Origin: Azorinus chamasolen
Taxonomy: Eukaryota; Mollusca; Bivalvia; Cardiida; Solecurtidae
DNA: 64,000 nt
Assembly (NCBI GenBank): GCA_963576725.1
Contig: OY755241.1
Coordinates: 3,290,062-3,354,061 of the forward strand
Direction of reading: 5' to 3'
Positions 10,330 to 20,834 of this stretch are shown here, one piece after another; within the stretch, counting starts at the first letter, position 1, and every line of letters begins with the position of its first letter. A program made the translations under genes and the position numbers. The notes under the pieces were generated by a model. The model was not told the DNA's origin. It did no database searches and was given only the letters and a program-made list of their open reading frames with translations.

Positions 10330-12815
10330 ATGTAACTAGAACTGCTTGAAATGGTAGTTGTTATTCGTAAAGAATAGTAGGTTAAAGGTAAAGATTGGTA
10401 GTTAATAAGGATAATACTGACGTGAAATAGTAGCTGATACAAGAAACGAATGGTATCTGGCAGGGCAAAGAATGGTGATTAACAGGACAACGCTAGGTAG
10501 TAAATACGGGTAAAGAATGGTAGCTAACATAAGAAATAATGGTATCTATTATACTAAATAATGGTAGTTAATACGGGTGAAGAATGGTAGTTAACAGTGT
10601 AAAGAATGGTAAATGGTGTGGTAAATAATGGTAGATGACATGGTAAATACATGTAATGGTAGATGGCATGTTAAATAATGGCTGTTAATAGTGTAAAGAA
10701 CGGAAGATGACATGGTAAAAATTGCAGCCTATAGTGTAAATAGTGTTAGTGCAAAAGAATGGTAATTTACATGGGAAACAATGGTAGTTAATATACTAAA
10801 CAATGGTTGTTAATACGGTAGTAAATGGTACTTAACAGGGTAAAGAATGGTAGTTGAAATGATAAAGAATGGTAGTTAATAGGGCAAAGAATGGCAATTA
10901 ATGGAAGTGTTAATGGGGTAAAAAATTGTGGAGATGGTAAAGATTGCTGTTAAAGATTGGCAGTTAACAGGGTAAAGAACGATAGTTGACATAGTTAAGA
11001 CTGGTAGTTGACGGTGTAAACAATGGTAAATGGTATAAACAATGGTAATTGACATGGCAAATAGTGGTAGTTAATGGGGTAACAATGGTAAATGGGGTAA
11101 ACAATGGAAATTAACATTGTAAAGAGTGGTAGTTAATGGGGTAACAATGGTAAATGGTATAAACAATGGTAATTGAAATGGTAAATAGTTGTAGTTAATG
11201 GGGTAACAATGGTAAATGGGGTAAACAATGGTAATTGACATGGTAAAGAGTGGTAGTTAATGGGGGTAACAATGGTAAATGGTATAAACAATGGTAATTG
11301 ACATGGTAAATAGTGGTAGTTAATTGGGTAACAATGGTAAATGGGGTAACACAATTGTAATTGACATGGTAAATAGTGGTAGTTAATGGGGTAACAATGG
11401 TAAATGGGGTAAACAATGGTAATTGACATGGTAAAGAGTGGTAGTTAATGGGGGTAAAGAATAGTTAATGGGGTAACACAATGGTAATTGACATGGTAAA
11501 TAGTGGTAGTTAATGGGATAACAATGGTAAATGGGTAAAAACAATGGTAATTGACATAGTAAAGAGTGGTAGTTAATGGGGTAACAATGGTAAATGGGGT
11601 AAACAATGGTAATTGACATGGTAAAGAGTGGTAGTTAATGGGGTAACAATGGTAAATGGGGTAAACAATGGTAATTGACATAGTAAAGAGTGGCAGTTAA
11701 TGGGGTAACAATGGTAAATGGGGTAAACAATGGTAATTGACATAGTAAAGAGTGGCAGTTAATGGGGTAACAATGGTAAATGGGGTAAACAATGGTAATT
11801 GACATGGTAAAGAGTGGTAGTTATGGGGGTAACAATGGTAAATGGGGTAAACAATGGTAATTGACATAGTAAAGAGTGGTAGTTAACGGGGTAACAATGG
11901 TAAATGGGGCAAACAATGGTAATTGACATAGTAAAGAGTGGTAGTCAATGGGGGTAAAAATGGTAAATGGGGTAAACAATGGTAATTGACATGGTAAATA
12001 GTGGTAGTTAATGGGGTAACAATGGTAATTGACATGGTAAAGAGTGGTAGTTAATGGGGTTAACAATGGTAAATGGGGTAAACAATGGTAATTGACATGG
12101 TAAAGAGTGGTAGTTAATGGGGTAACAATGGTAAATGGGGTAAACAATGGTAATTGACATGGTAAAGAGTGGTAGTTAATGGGGTAACAATGGTAATTGA
12201 CATGGTAAAGAGTGGTAGTTAATGGGGGTAACAATGGTAAATGGGGTAAACAATGGTAATTGACATGGTAAAGAGTGGCAGTTAATGGGGTAAATAATAG
12301 TTAATGGGGTAAACAATGGTAATTGACATGGTAAAGAGTGGTAGTTAATGGGGTTAACAATGGTAAATGGGGTAAACAATGGTAATTGACATGGTAAAGA
12401 GTGGTAGTTAATGGTGTAACAATGGTAAATGGGGTAAACAATGGTAATTGACATGGTAAAGAGTGGTAGTTAATGGGGTAACAATGGTAATTGACATGGT
12501 AAAGAGTGGTAGTTAATGGGGGTAACAATGGTAAATGGGGTAAACAATGGTAATTGACATGGTAAAGAGTGGCAGTTAATGGGGTAAATAAAAGTTAATG
12601 GGGTAACAATGGTAAATGGTATAAATAATGGTATTTAATAGGGAAAAGAATGATAGTTAATACTATAAAAAAAAAAGAATGGTAGTTGGCATGGCAATTA
12701 AAAAGGTAAAGAATGATAGTTAATACTGTGAAAAACAGAAAGGCAGTTGGCATGACAAATAATAGGTAATGAATGGTAGTTAATACGGATTAAGAATGAT
12801 AGCTAACATGGTAGT
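10330..12815. repeat. 2.5-kb GGTAA-rich minisatellite
   Basis: Degenerate tandem array built from ~20-bp submotifs (TGGTAGTTAATGGGGTAAC, AATGGTAAATGGGGTAAAC, AATGGTAATTGACATGGTAAAG). The submotifs form a higher-order unit of roughly 60 bp that is most regular from 11,090 to 12,600. The minus strand reads open over long stretches as a PLTTTLYHVNYHC-type peptide repeat in several frames at once. This follows from repeat composition and is not a gene. It lies immediately 5' of the first lectin exon. Confidence 0.9.
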
Positions 12816-12880
12816 TAAAGTAAACCAAAATGAGAACAGGGTAATAAAAGACGTTTAATGTATGTTTAAAGATGCTGCAG

Positions 12881-13069
12881 AAGAGTTGTCCTCGTGTCCG
12901 TTTGGGTGGACGGGCTATAGTTACGGTAACAGATGTTTCAAGAAGATTGAGGAGCCTTTGAACTGGTCTGATGCTTTAGAAAACTGTAACAGAATTTCTG
13001 GAAAGTTGGCTCAATTTCCGGACGAACTTCACAACGACAGCGTGATAAAGCTAAATTTCACGTCACCGG
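12881..13069 (+). CDS. C-type lectin receptor, exon a (lectin domain N-terminal part)
   Basis: First recognised exon of a C-type-lectin transmembrane receptor whose exons run to 31,261. The peptide contains CPFGWTGYSYGNRCF, W-x2-A-x3-C (WSDALENC) and SGKLAQFP, the opening strands and first cysteines of a C-type lectin-like domain. The acceptor is taken as GATGCTGCAG/AA and the donor as CCG-G/GTAAGG (phase 1). The last codon is completed by the next exon (G+AC=Asp). An upstream ATG in frame at 12,862 would give a start without a signal peptide, so I prefer an upstream signal exon that is not visible; a phase-1 entry fits that. Sure of the domain, less of the 5' boundary. Confidence 0.85.
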
Positions 13070-13112
13070 GTAAGGGACAGTGCTAATTAGTTGCCTTCTG
13101 TAACATAACATT

Positions 13113-13362
13113 GGCTTGACCCTTTACTCCATGAATTCTCATGCCAAAACTAATGACATTGTGAATATTAATTAACTGAATTTTATAATACCACTCTGAA
13201 CAAGGTTTTTTTTCTATTGATAGAAATTATTGAATCAGATCTGTATTATTATTTATAAGCAAACAGGGCAGATCTGAATCAGACGGCTCCTACAGCCGTC
13301 TGATCTGGCTCTTCGCTGTTTGGAAAGGCGTAAAACGACGTATTTTTGAAGCACAGGGTTAA
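13113..13362. mobile_element. TTAA MITE, family A (in lectin intron)
   Basis: Left end degenerate (TTGACCCTTTACTCC), right end CAGGGTTAA. Palindromic core 13,257-13,322 with GCAAACAG and CTGTTTGG arms. Confidence 0.7.
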
Positions 13363-13545
13363 ACGACGGACGTGTTTTTTGAAGTACAGGGTTAAACGAC
13401 GGACGTATTTTTTTTAAGCACAGGGTTAAACGACGGACGTGTTTTTTGAAGTACAGGGTTAAACGACGGACGTGTTTTTTTAAGTAAAGGGTAAACGACG
13501 TATATTTGGAGTAAAGGAGTAAACGGTGAAAAAGGGTTAAACGAC
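13340..13545. repeat. 33-bp tandem repeat
   Basis: About six units of GGGTTAAACGACGGACGTG followed by TTTTTTGAAGTACA. It appears to have expanded from the GGGTTAA end of the adjacent MITE. Confidence 0.8.
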
Positions 13546-13734
13546 GGATCCAAACTGTTTGGTGCTATGATAACATTGAAACAAAAAAGGAAAATTCAAA
13601 TATAAAAATAAGCATACGTAATAGTTTTGAATACAACAATATCTGGCAGCGAAGGAGTTTAACTCCATTCTGTTACTATTTTCAGTTTGATTGCGATTTG
13701 CCAAAGCTCTTGAGACACTGTTGATCGACCGTCT

Positions 13735-13875
13735 AACCGTTCTCAAGCTTTTGATTGGTCAGATTTGAGTTCTCAAGCTTTTGATTGGTCAGATTTGAGC
13801 CAGGGGCTCAAATCTGACCAATCAAAAACTTGAGAACGAACTCAGACTCAACTAAAACTTTTATAAGCATGGACC
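13735..13875. repeat. Inverted repeat with CCAAT boxes
   Basis: TCTCAAGCTTTTGATTGGTC occurs twice (13,741 and 13,771) and then inverted as GACCAATCAAAAACTTGAGA at about 13,815. A related inverted repeat lies at 58,490-58,620. Confidence 0.7.
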
Positions 13876-13919
13876 CGGATCTTGACGAGACGTCGAGTTA
13901 ATCAGCATTCAAATAGAAA

Positions 13920-14133
13920 TACAATACAACCCCATCTGATGCGGCCATTTAATGAATAGACATAGGTGTCTTTATAAGCAGGTGGTTGCTTAATGCAGGA
14001 CAAAGGTAATGCAGAAAGCTCCTTTATGAGCTTTCTGCATCACTTTCGTCCTGCATTAAGCTACCCCTTGCACATAGCACCCAGGATTATACCAAGTTTA
14101 AATGGTCGCATTAGCGGGATTTTACTGTACATA
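13920..14133. mobile_element. Family B MITE (Tigger/pogo-like ends)
   Basis: Ends resemble CAGTA-AACCTCTCTAATGCGACC and its complement ending TTTTACTGTA. The core palindrome 13,993-14,062 reads AATGCAGGAC...GTCCTGCATT with AAAGCTCC/GAGCTTT at centre. No coding. Confidence 0.7.
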
Positions 14134-14679
14134 AAATATCATTTGTTTACATTTTCGTAACATGAAACGTGAGTAAATAGAAACTACTCGGCGAGAGTTT
14201 AACAGTCAAACTTTCTCGGCATTTCACCAGTCGAAACCCCATGGCTATGTTTTACCAGTCGAAACATATTGGCCAGTCGAAACGCATACGATTAGCTGCG
14301 AACTGTATTTTCATTTATCTTTTCTGATCTTGACGAAATGAGCCGGTTAGTTACGAATAGTATTTTCATTATAGTCTCCTCTTTTTTTTATAATGCCTGC
14401 ATGAATGAGTAATTTACTAACGAATAGTATTTTCATTATAAGCGCCTCTTTTCCGATCATGCTGGAATGAACCGGTAAGTTACGAACAGTATTTTCATTG
14501 TAGGGGCCTCTTTTCCGATCAGGCCTAATGGAATTTTAACAACGTCATTTTCAGAATGCAGTCAATACAGAACTAGGTCATTCAGCGTCTGTTTGTCGGT
14601 CCGTCCGTTCGTCGTTGTCGTTGGCGATTTTCAAGCAATGTAAACCAAGTAAATGATAGCACTTTTTAACTATTTTCAG
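14134..14679. repeat. Intron with short dispersed repeats
   Basis: Contains four loosely repeated blocks with AACGAATAGTATTTTCATTA (14,290-14,500). No exon seen. Confidence 0.5.
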
Positions 14680-14808
14680 ACAAAAATATGTCTCCGTTTG
14701 AACATGGATCATCCGATGTCTGGATCGGTGCATCACGTGACTCAGATGGTGTCCACTACAAGTGGTTGGACGGGCGTACTGTCAGCGAGGGACAGTTTAC
14801 TACAATAG
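14680..14808 (+). CDS. C-type lectin receptor, exon b (WIGA / WLDG core)
   Basis: Acceptor TATTTTCAG/AC; donor ATA-G/GTCGTC. The peptide includes DVWIGASRDSDG and KWLDGRTVSEGQ, the conserved WIGL-type strand and W-x-DG turn of C-type lectin domains. Entry completes Asp from exon a and exit is phase 1, completed by exon c (G+AT=Asp). No EPN or QPD calcium/sugar motif and no WND are visible, so classical Ca2+-dependent glycan binding is doubtful. The long-loop region is about ten residues short of the usual length, so a further phase-1 exon could exist in the following intron, but I could not find one. Confidence 0.88.
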   Translation, partial: TKICLRLNMDHPMSGSVHHVTQMVSTTSGWTGVLSARDSLLQ

Positions 14809-14923
14809 GTCGTCTGCATCTATAAAATTATTAAAATATATTCTGATTAATGAGCTCTGCAAACAGTATAGATACAGATCCACCGCCGGGTTAACCCACT
14901 ACACCATGAATATTTAACCCTTC

Positions 14924-14968
14924 TCTTGCTGAATTTTAAAATACATTTCTCCTTCTTTATTATTATTA

Positions 14969-15000
<32 letters not shown>

Positions 15001-16175
15001 CATTGTTATTATTATTATCATTATAATTATACCATATTTATATAGCACTCTTTTTATATCTAAATACGTTCAAAAGTGCTTTGCAATTAAAACATTTATA
15101 CATACTAAAGCAGAAATTAAAGAAAATATAAGATATTAAATAGAAATAAAAACATAATAAACAAAACCAAAACATTTACAATGTAGTTCTAAGGTATATA
15201 AAAAGAACTTATTGCATAACCCCAAAATTTAAAATCTATATGCCTAGTAAGGTATAGTACATTTATGATAAGAGGATAAAGCAAAGTTGATAGCAGACTA
15301 TTCCTAAAGTTAAAACATGCTACCGCTGTTTGGGCTTAAAATATATATCAGCCACCACAATTCTTTAAAAAGGAATGATTTTTAAGAGATCTTTTAAAAG
15401 ATTCTAGTGTAGCAGAGTTAAAACATGCAACAGCTATTTGGGCTTAAAATATACATCAGCCACCATATATCTTTAAAAGTTTTAAGAGTTCTTTAAAAAG
15501 ACTCAAGTGAAGCTGAGTTCCGTATTCCCACCGGAAGTTCATTCCACAACTTAGGAGCCGCCTTCACCAAAGGTAACTGTGCGGGATCTTGGTATCACGA
15601 GAGCCATAAAGTCATTTTTTGATCTTAAATCACGTTATGGTTTATATATCTTTAACATGTCCGTGATGTAACTTGTAGATTTGGCATTCAATGCTTTATA
15701 GGTGTGAGTCAAAAGTTTAAAGTCAATCCGGTGTTCCACTGGGAGCCAGTGAAGTTCCTTTAACACTGGTGGTATGTGGTCAAAATGTGATGTCCTGGTA
15801 ATGATACGAGCTGCAACATTTTGGACAGCCTGCAGTTTGTTCAAAGTTGTCTTTGGTAAACCACAAAGCAGGGAGTTACAATAGTCGAGTCTGGATGTAA
15901 CAAGAGAATTTACTAGAGTTTTTGTAGCATCAGTGGTAAGATATTTTCTTACCACTGATGCTTTACCCATGCCCTGTTGTATAATTACATATTTCTTCAC
16001 TGTGTACAAGTATTTCGCTGTGCAATCACTGCTGTGGAGTGCACAGGTTGCACAATCAATTTGTAAATAGTGCAGACCCTGATGAGACAGCTCCTGAAGG
16101 AGCTTCTCATCTAGGTCTTCACTATTTAGTATTTACAGGTAGGTATATTGACGTGAATAGCAAGCGAAGGGTTAA
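14924..16175. mobile_element. TTAA MITE, family E, split by a LINE
   Basis: Starts TTAACCCTTCTCTTGCTG and ends AAGCGAAGGGTTAA. The same element without the insert lies at 17,218-17,473, so this copy is the filled site. The palindromic core near the right end (about 16,060-16,130) is GTGCAGACCCTGATGAGACAGC with its inverted partner. Confidence 0.88.
14960..15960 (-). pseudogene. 5'-truncated LINE, reverse transcriptase C-terminal end
   Basis: Non-LTR retrotransposon fragment on the minus strand, inserted in a family E MITE and flanked by CTTTA at 14,955-14,959 and 15,961-15,965. The 3' tail is an (ATT)n microsatellite. The minus-strand frame from about 15,958 to 15,635 contains SRLDYCNSLLCGLP, LQAVQNVAARII and LKELHWLPVEHRIDFK, typical of the C-terminal end of CR1/L2/jockey-type reverse transcriptases. 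Further downstream a frame recalling the usual GGSKVVE/LPVGIRNS-like end is broken. At the 5' truncation point is a short inverted duplication (GCATCAGTGGTAAG...CTTACCACTGATGC), as seen with twin priming. Confidence 0.88.
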
Positions 16176-16335
16176 TGTAAGACATAATGACATCATGAAC
16201 TAACGCGGTCACCAAAAGAGGTCTAATGTTGTGGTCTTAAAGGCAGGTGAAAGCTAAATGCACAACGACAGTTATACTGAGAGCTCATGTAGTTTACTGT
16301 GTTACTTTCGTCCAGTAGTAAGCAACCACCTGCTT

Positions 16336-16584
16336 TTAACCATTTCCTCCACATATACACTTTTTTCTACACATTTGCAAACAGAACAGACCCATCGAAC
16401 GGCTCCCGTAGGATCCGTCTGATCAGGGTCTGCTCTCTTTGCTTATGATATAATATAGCGATGATTCTACAATGTCAGCTATTGCAAAACAATACTGTGT
16501 CCATGTGCTAGTATAACAAATCAATCTAATTGATATTCATGACGTTGGTTTTTTTACATGATTATTCATGGAGCACAGGGTTAA
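16336..16584. mobile_element. TTAA MITE, family A (inverted)
   Basis: TTAACCATTTCCTCC at left, CACAGGGTTAA at right. Palindrome about 16,376-16,443 with TTTGCAAACAGA and TCTCTTTGC arms. Confidence 0.8.
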
Positions 16585-16597
16585 AGCTATTTAGGTT

Positions 16598-16806
16598 TAC
16601 AGTAAAACCTCTCTTAACCGGCAGTTAAATTTAGTATGAATATCGGTCTTGGAGACAGTAGGCAGCTTAATGCAGGGTGAAAGTCATGCAGAAAGCTCCC
16701 AGAGGAGCTTTCTGCATGACTTTCACCCTGCATTAAGCAGCCACCTGCCTAAAAGTATCTAAATTCTTATCTACTAGAATTCCGGTTAAGAGAGGTTATA
16801 CTGTAT
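16598..16806. mobile_element. Family C MITE (Tigger/pogo-like)
   Basis: TIRs TACAGTAAAACCTCTCTTAA and TTAAGAGAGGTTATACTGTA with a TA target site. Core palindrome 16,672-16,737 GCTTAATGCAGGGTGAAAGT and its complement. Related copies at 33,356 and 57,437. Confidence 0.85.
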
Positions 16807-17052
16807 ATATAAAATGGTCATTTTAAATGGGTTATATATAAAATGGTCATTTTAAATGGGTTATATATAAAATGGTCATTTTAAATGGGTTATATATAAA
16901 ATGGTCATTTTAAATGGGTTATATATTTATATATATATATAAAATGGTCATTTTAAATGGGTTATATATAAAATGGTCATTTTAAATGGGTTATATATAA
17001 AATGGTCATTTTAAATGGGTTATATATAAAATGGTCATTTTATATGGGTTAT
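16803..17052. repeat. 27-bp tandem repeat
   Basis: About nine units of TATATAAAATGGTCATTT plus TAAATGGGT; the first unit grows out of the right end of the preceding MITE. Confidence 0.9.
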
Positions 17053-17079
17053 ACGTTGGCATACGAACACAGGAACTTT

Positions 17080-17221
17080 TGAAACTGCTGATTCAGATCT
17101 ACAGATTTCATCAGCAAACAGAGCAGACCCTGATCAGACGGCTCCTACAGGAGTGGTCTGATCTGGATGTACACTGTTTGGGAATGCGTGAAAAAAGCGT
17201 AGATATGGAGTAAAGAGTTAA
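17080..17221. mobile_element. TTAA MITE, family A, partial
   Basis: Palindromic core 17,113-17,181 (GCAAACAGAG...CACTGTTTGG) and right end GAGTTAA shared with the next element. The left part is replaced by the 27-bp array. Confidence 0.65.
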
Positions 17222-17473
17222 CTCTTCGCTTGCTGAATTTTAAAATAACGGTACATGTCTCCTTCTTTACCCATGCCCTGTTGTATAATTACATATATCT
17301 TCACTGTGTACAAGTATTTCGCTGTGCAATCACTGCTGTGGAGTGCACTGGTTGCACAATCAACTTGTAAATAGTGCAGACCCTGATGAGACAGCTCCTG
17401 CAGGAGCTGTCTCATCTGGGTCTTCACTTTTTACAGGTAGGTATATTGACGCGAATAGCAAGCGAAGAGTTAA
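17218..17473. mobile_element. TTAA MITE, family E, intact copy (empty site for the LINE)
   Basis: TTAACTCTTCGCTTGCTG at left and CAAGCGAAGAGTTAA at right, perfect 15-18 bp TIRs. It contains TCCTTCTTTACCCATGCC uninterrupted, which is where the LINE sits in the copy at 14,924. Palindromic core 17,372-17,425. Confidence 0.88.
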
Positions 17474-17709
17474 CACGTATGCTACTAAGCACGAGCTGGT
17501 TTTCGTTTATAAACAATGAGATGTAGATGTTCAAATCGCCAAGTAACATGGCGACTGGCCAAATGTTGTATCAATATGATTTTGTATAAACTATTTTGGT
17601 GTCAATTATTGTTTTCGTCAGTAAACATTGTGCTTGCTAAGTTTCAGTTTCTCAAAAAACATAACTAGAATGGCAAACAGTTGTGGATCCTGATGAGACG
17701 CTGAATATT

Positions 17710-18018
17710 ACCTCATATGCTATTTTTAGACCAATTACCTCAAAGGCTGTTTAAGACCTATTACCTCATATGCTATATTAAGTCCGAACCTCTTACGCTG
17801 CATTTAGTCCGAACCTCTTTGAATAATTCTACTGAAAAGAAGCATTTGCTAGAAAAAAAGGGGAAAATAGAATTGTGTTGTCTAGAAACCATTGTGATGA
17901 TTAGGGCATTTGCTCCAGTGGAGCAAAGGCGCAACTGCTTTGTTTATCACATTGGTTTTAAAAAAAGTGACTTTTACGGAGGTGTCAAAAGGCGTCAATA
18001 TGAGGGGATGGGTTAAAG
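17710..18018. mobile_element. TTAA MITE, family F, diverged
   Basis: Shares ATTACCTCATATGCTATTTTTAGA, GAAAAGAAGCATTTGCTAG, GAAACCATTGTGAT and the GGGTTAA end with the better copy at 33,850-34,078. Confidence 0.6.
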
Positions 18019-18095
18019 TTGTCTTGAGAAGAGTGAAATCGTGTGAAATTTTCAGAGCTACAGATAACGGTGCGTACTAAATTACTCAAATCGTC

Positions 18096-18194
18096 ATTTC
18101 TCCACCAAACCCTATGCTGTGACTACTCTTTAGAATCGTCTCGAAGAGACCATTCTAAAGAGTGGTCACATCATAGGGTTTGGTGGAGAAAATA
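18096..18194. repeat. Family D perfect-type palindrome
   Basis: ATTTCTCCACCAAACCCTAT faces ATAGGGTTTGGTGGAGAAAA with arms of about 45 bp. A second copy lies at 19,798-19,895 and a degraded half at 62,755-62,815. Confidence 0.85.
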
Positions 18195-18331
18195 ATGAAG
18201 TTATGCATGAAGGTAGTTTCATTTACGCATCTGATCTGAAGCTCTGTTGAATGTATGAACATTGTTTCCAGTAAATTGACAATTAACTAAAAATGATGAA
18301 GACTAAACATAGTGTGTATTTTGTGTGACAG

Positions 18332-18427
18332 ATCCTCCACACTGCTTGGCACTGAGCACGGAATACGAAAACGGCTTTGTTGGACTTCCCTGTGAGAAAA
18401 GGCTGTACTCGCTCTGTGAAAGAGAAG
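18332..18427 (+). CDS. C-type lectin receptor, exon c (last lectin strand)
   Basis: Acceptor TGTGTGACAG/AT; donor GAA-G/GTATGT. The peptide DPPHCLALSTEYENG, LPCEK and YSLCERE carries the last three cysteines and the C-x-L ... LCE end that close a C-type lectin domain. Entry joins exon b (phase 1), and exit phase 1 joins exon d (G+TG=Val). Same strand and frame logic as the neighbours. Confidence 0.9.
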
Positions 18428-18663
18428 GTATGTGCAAACACAATGCCTTGACTCACGCCCTCCCCGCGATTAAAAAAATCTCAATTCGAGACGAGAAAAA
18501 AGTGACCCAGTCTATTCTACAGAACTGTAAATACAATGATCATTTGGGATACAGTAAACCTCCTATTATTAAGCGACCTCCAGAATAAGATCTATTCAGG
18601 GTCTTATAGAAAGATGATTGCATTATGCATAACTTTCACCCTGCATAAAGCAACCGAATGCCT

Positions 18664-18900
18664 TTAACCTTTCCCTCAAATAAAAGCATTTTCACGCATT
18701 TGCATACAGAGTAGACATAGATTAGACGGCTCCAAAAAGAGCTGTCTGATCAGGGTCTTCTCTTTTTGCTTACAAAATTATAATAGAGCTGTCGCTGTAG
18801 TTTTTAACTTTTTACCAATACCAAAAACACTCTTGTGTATATTTGCCATCATAAAAGTAATCTAATTAATATTCATGCTGTCGTTATTTATATGAATATT

Positions 18901-18931
<31 letters not shown>

Positions 18932-19090
18932 CTTTATTTAACGAGAGAACTCATTTGATAAAATCAATCTTCCATGAGGCCCTCAACAGTAACATATATA
19001 CAAGCACATTAAAAACAATCTAGTAAAAGCTACATACATCTTTAAAGATACATATGGTTACTGGTAGAATGACTACAGGGAAAGGGTTAA
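18664..19090. mobile_element. TTAA MITE, family A, split by LINE 3' tail
   Basis: TTAACCTTTCCCTC at 18,664, palindrome 18,708-18,770, right end GGAAAGGGTTAA at 19,084-19,090. In between (18,898-19,065) is an insert starting (ATA)n then AAATACTTTATTTAACGAG, whose complement is the AATAAAGTATTT tail of a minus-strand LINE fragment. Confidence 0.75.
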
Positions 19091-19246
19091 ACACATCTAT
19101 GTTTACTTATAAAGCGGTAGCTCTTTAATGGCATGTGTGCATCAGCCGTTATAAATATTCAGCTAATAAATATTCATAATGTTGTTAATTCTTACATGAA
19201 TATTCAACAACTGGGAAAGCGTTCAGTAACCACCTGCTTTTTTCAG

Positions 19247-19355
19247 TGGTTTCATCTATGAGACAAGTGTACAGCGGACATGAGTGTGCAAAGGAGAAAG
19301 CAGAGATCCATGCACTAATAGCCGTCATTGCAGTACTGACAGTGGCTGTCATAAG
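19247..19355 (+). CDS. C-type lectin receptor, exon d (stalk and transmembrane)
   Basis: Acceptor CTTTTTTCAG/TG after a pyrimidine tract; donor ATA-AG/GTAATC (phase 2). It encodes a short stalk (VVSSMRQVYSGHECAKEK) and the helix IHALIAVIAVLTVAVI. The terminal exon, starting C, completes Ser and continues LLCVLLQR then basic MTKKCR, giving a ~22-residue membrane span with a positive cytoplasmic border. The 3' part of this exon plus the donor is the first unit of a seven-fold 65-bp array. Reading past the first donor gives an in-frame TAA at once, so only the first donor makes a sensible product. Confidence 0.85.
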
Positions 19356-19755
19356 GTAATCAGAGCAGAGATCCATGTACTAATAGCCGTCATTGCAGTA
19401 CTGACAGTGACTGTCATAAGGTAATCAGAGCAGAGATCCATGTACTAATAGCCGTCATTGCAGTACTGACAGTGGCTGTCATAAGGTAATCAGAGCAGAG
19501 ATCCATGTACCAATAGCCGTCATTGCAGTACTGACAGTGGCTGTCATAAGGTAATCAGAGCAGAGATCCATGTACTAATAGCCGTCATTGCAGTACTGAC
19601 AGTGGCTGTCATAAGGTAATCAGAGCAGAGATCCATGTACTAATAGCCGTCATTGCAGTACTGACAGTGGCTGTCATAAGGTAATCAGAGCAGAGATCCA
19701 TGCACTAATAGCCGTCATTGCAGTACTGACAGTGGCTGTCATAAGGTAATCAGAG
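19301..19755 (+). repeat. 7 x 65-bp array copying TM exon and its splice donor
   Basis: Units begin CAGAGATCCATG at 19,301, 19,366, 19,431, 19,496, 19,561, 19,626 and 19,691 and end GGCTGTCATAAGGTAATCAGAG. Units differ by one or two bases only. Each contains the transmembrane coding stretch and a GTAATC donor. Only unit 1 is connected to the acceptor at 19,246. Confidence 0.95.
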
Positions 19756-19797
19756 GTACAAATAAACAAAATGAGTAAAATTAAACATTTTCAACTT

Positions 19798-19895
19798 TAT
19801 TTCTCCACCAAACCCTATACTGTGACCATTCTTTAGAATCGCCCCGAAGAGACGATTCTAAAGAGTGATCACAGTATAGGGTTTGGTTGAGAAAT
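19798..19895. repeat. Family D palindrome, second copy
   Basis: TTCTCCACCAAACCCTATAC faces GTATAGGGTTTGGTTGAGAA, arms ~45 bp with a CCCCGAAGAG loop region. Confidence 0.85.
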
Positions 19896-20029
19896 GAGGA
19901 TTTTAGTATTAATTTTGTGTATGCACCATTATGTGTAACTTTGGGTAATACTATATGTCCTGCATGAATACTATACATGTATGTCCTATATGAATACTAT
20001 ATGGCCTATATGAACACTATGACAGAACA

Positions 20030-20295
20030 TAACAGAACTGGAAAATCATTTAGACAAGAAATGGACGTCAAAGCATTTTGACAAGAACAAATTGAGAAGA
20101 AAAAGATATGGTTCCATTTTCACAAATACAAAAAATATATGAAAGTAATTTCACAAGAACAGGTTATCAAACCATTTTCACAAGAGAAATGTATCAGAGC
20201 AATTTGAGAAGAAAAGATATCAACGAGTTTTGGCAAGAAAAGATATCAAAACAATTTGAGAAGAAAAGATATCAAAGCATTTTGACAAGATAAGT
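20030..20295. repeat. ~27-bp tandem repeat
   Basis: Degenerate units built on ATCAAAGCATTTTGACAAGA and CAATTTGAGAAGAAAAGAT. Confidence 0.75.
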
Positions 20296-20834
20296 TATCA
20301 GCAATCGGTGCTGAAGTCACTGAGAAGGCGAATTACCGGATTTGCTGCAATGAACGAGTCTATGATTGACATTTACCAACAGTTTGGATCCAGATGTGAC
20401 TATAAATGAATTTGCGTCTCACCAGGATTCAAAGTGTCTCGGTGAAGGAAATATCATCTTGGTCACTAGGCCGTCATCTCGTAATTATCATATGTCGACA
20501 TTAAATTAAAACTTAAAACATACAACCAACAACCAAAATCGATCTAGATGTTGAACGAGCCATAATACTGTAATATAAGCTCAAGTTGATTTAGAGCTCA
20601 AGTTGATTTAGAGAGCAAAGATATATGTTAGTATCCAAATATAAAACAGCTAATGTTGATTCTTATAATATTCTGTTGCTATATTGTGAAATATTAAATG
20701 AAACTGCTACATTAGCTGACACTTATATACAAAACACAGACCTTTTTATATTTACTGTTTTGAACAGATGTTCAGGTAAACGGAGATACTACATTGTAGA
20801 TCCAAAGTGTTGATGCTTAACTGTCTCTAATCTG

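Noticed and set aside
10330..12600. Long minus-strand frames over the minisatellite (up to 137 codons)
   Set aside because: They overlap each other in several frames and translate a tandem DNA repeat; no domain, start context or splice support.
10330..12815. CRISPR array
   Set aside because: Units are contiguous and degenerate with no unique spacers; the genome is clearly eukaryotic.
15966..16009. N-terminal part of the LINE-containing frame (MYTVKKYVIIQQGMGK)
   Set aside because: These codons are MITE sequence fused by the insertion; the reverse transcriptase part begins only inside 15,960.
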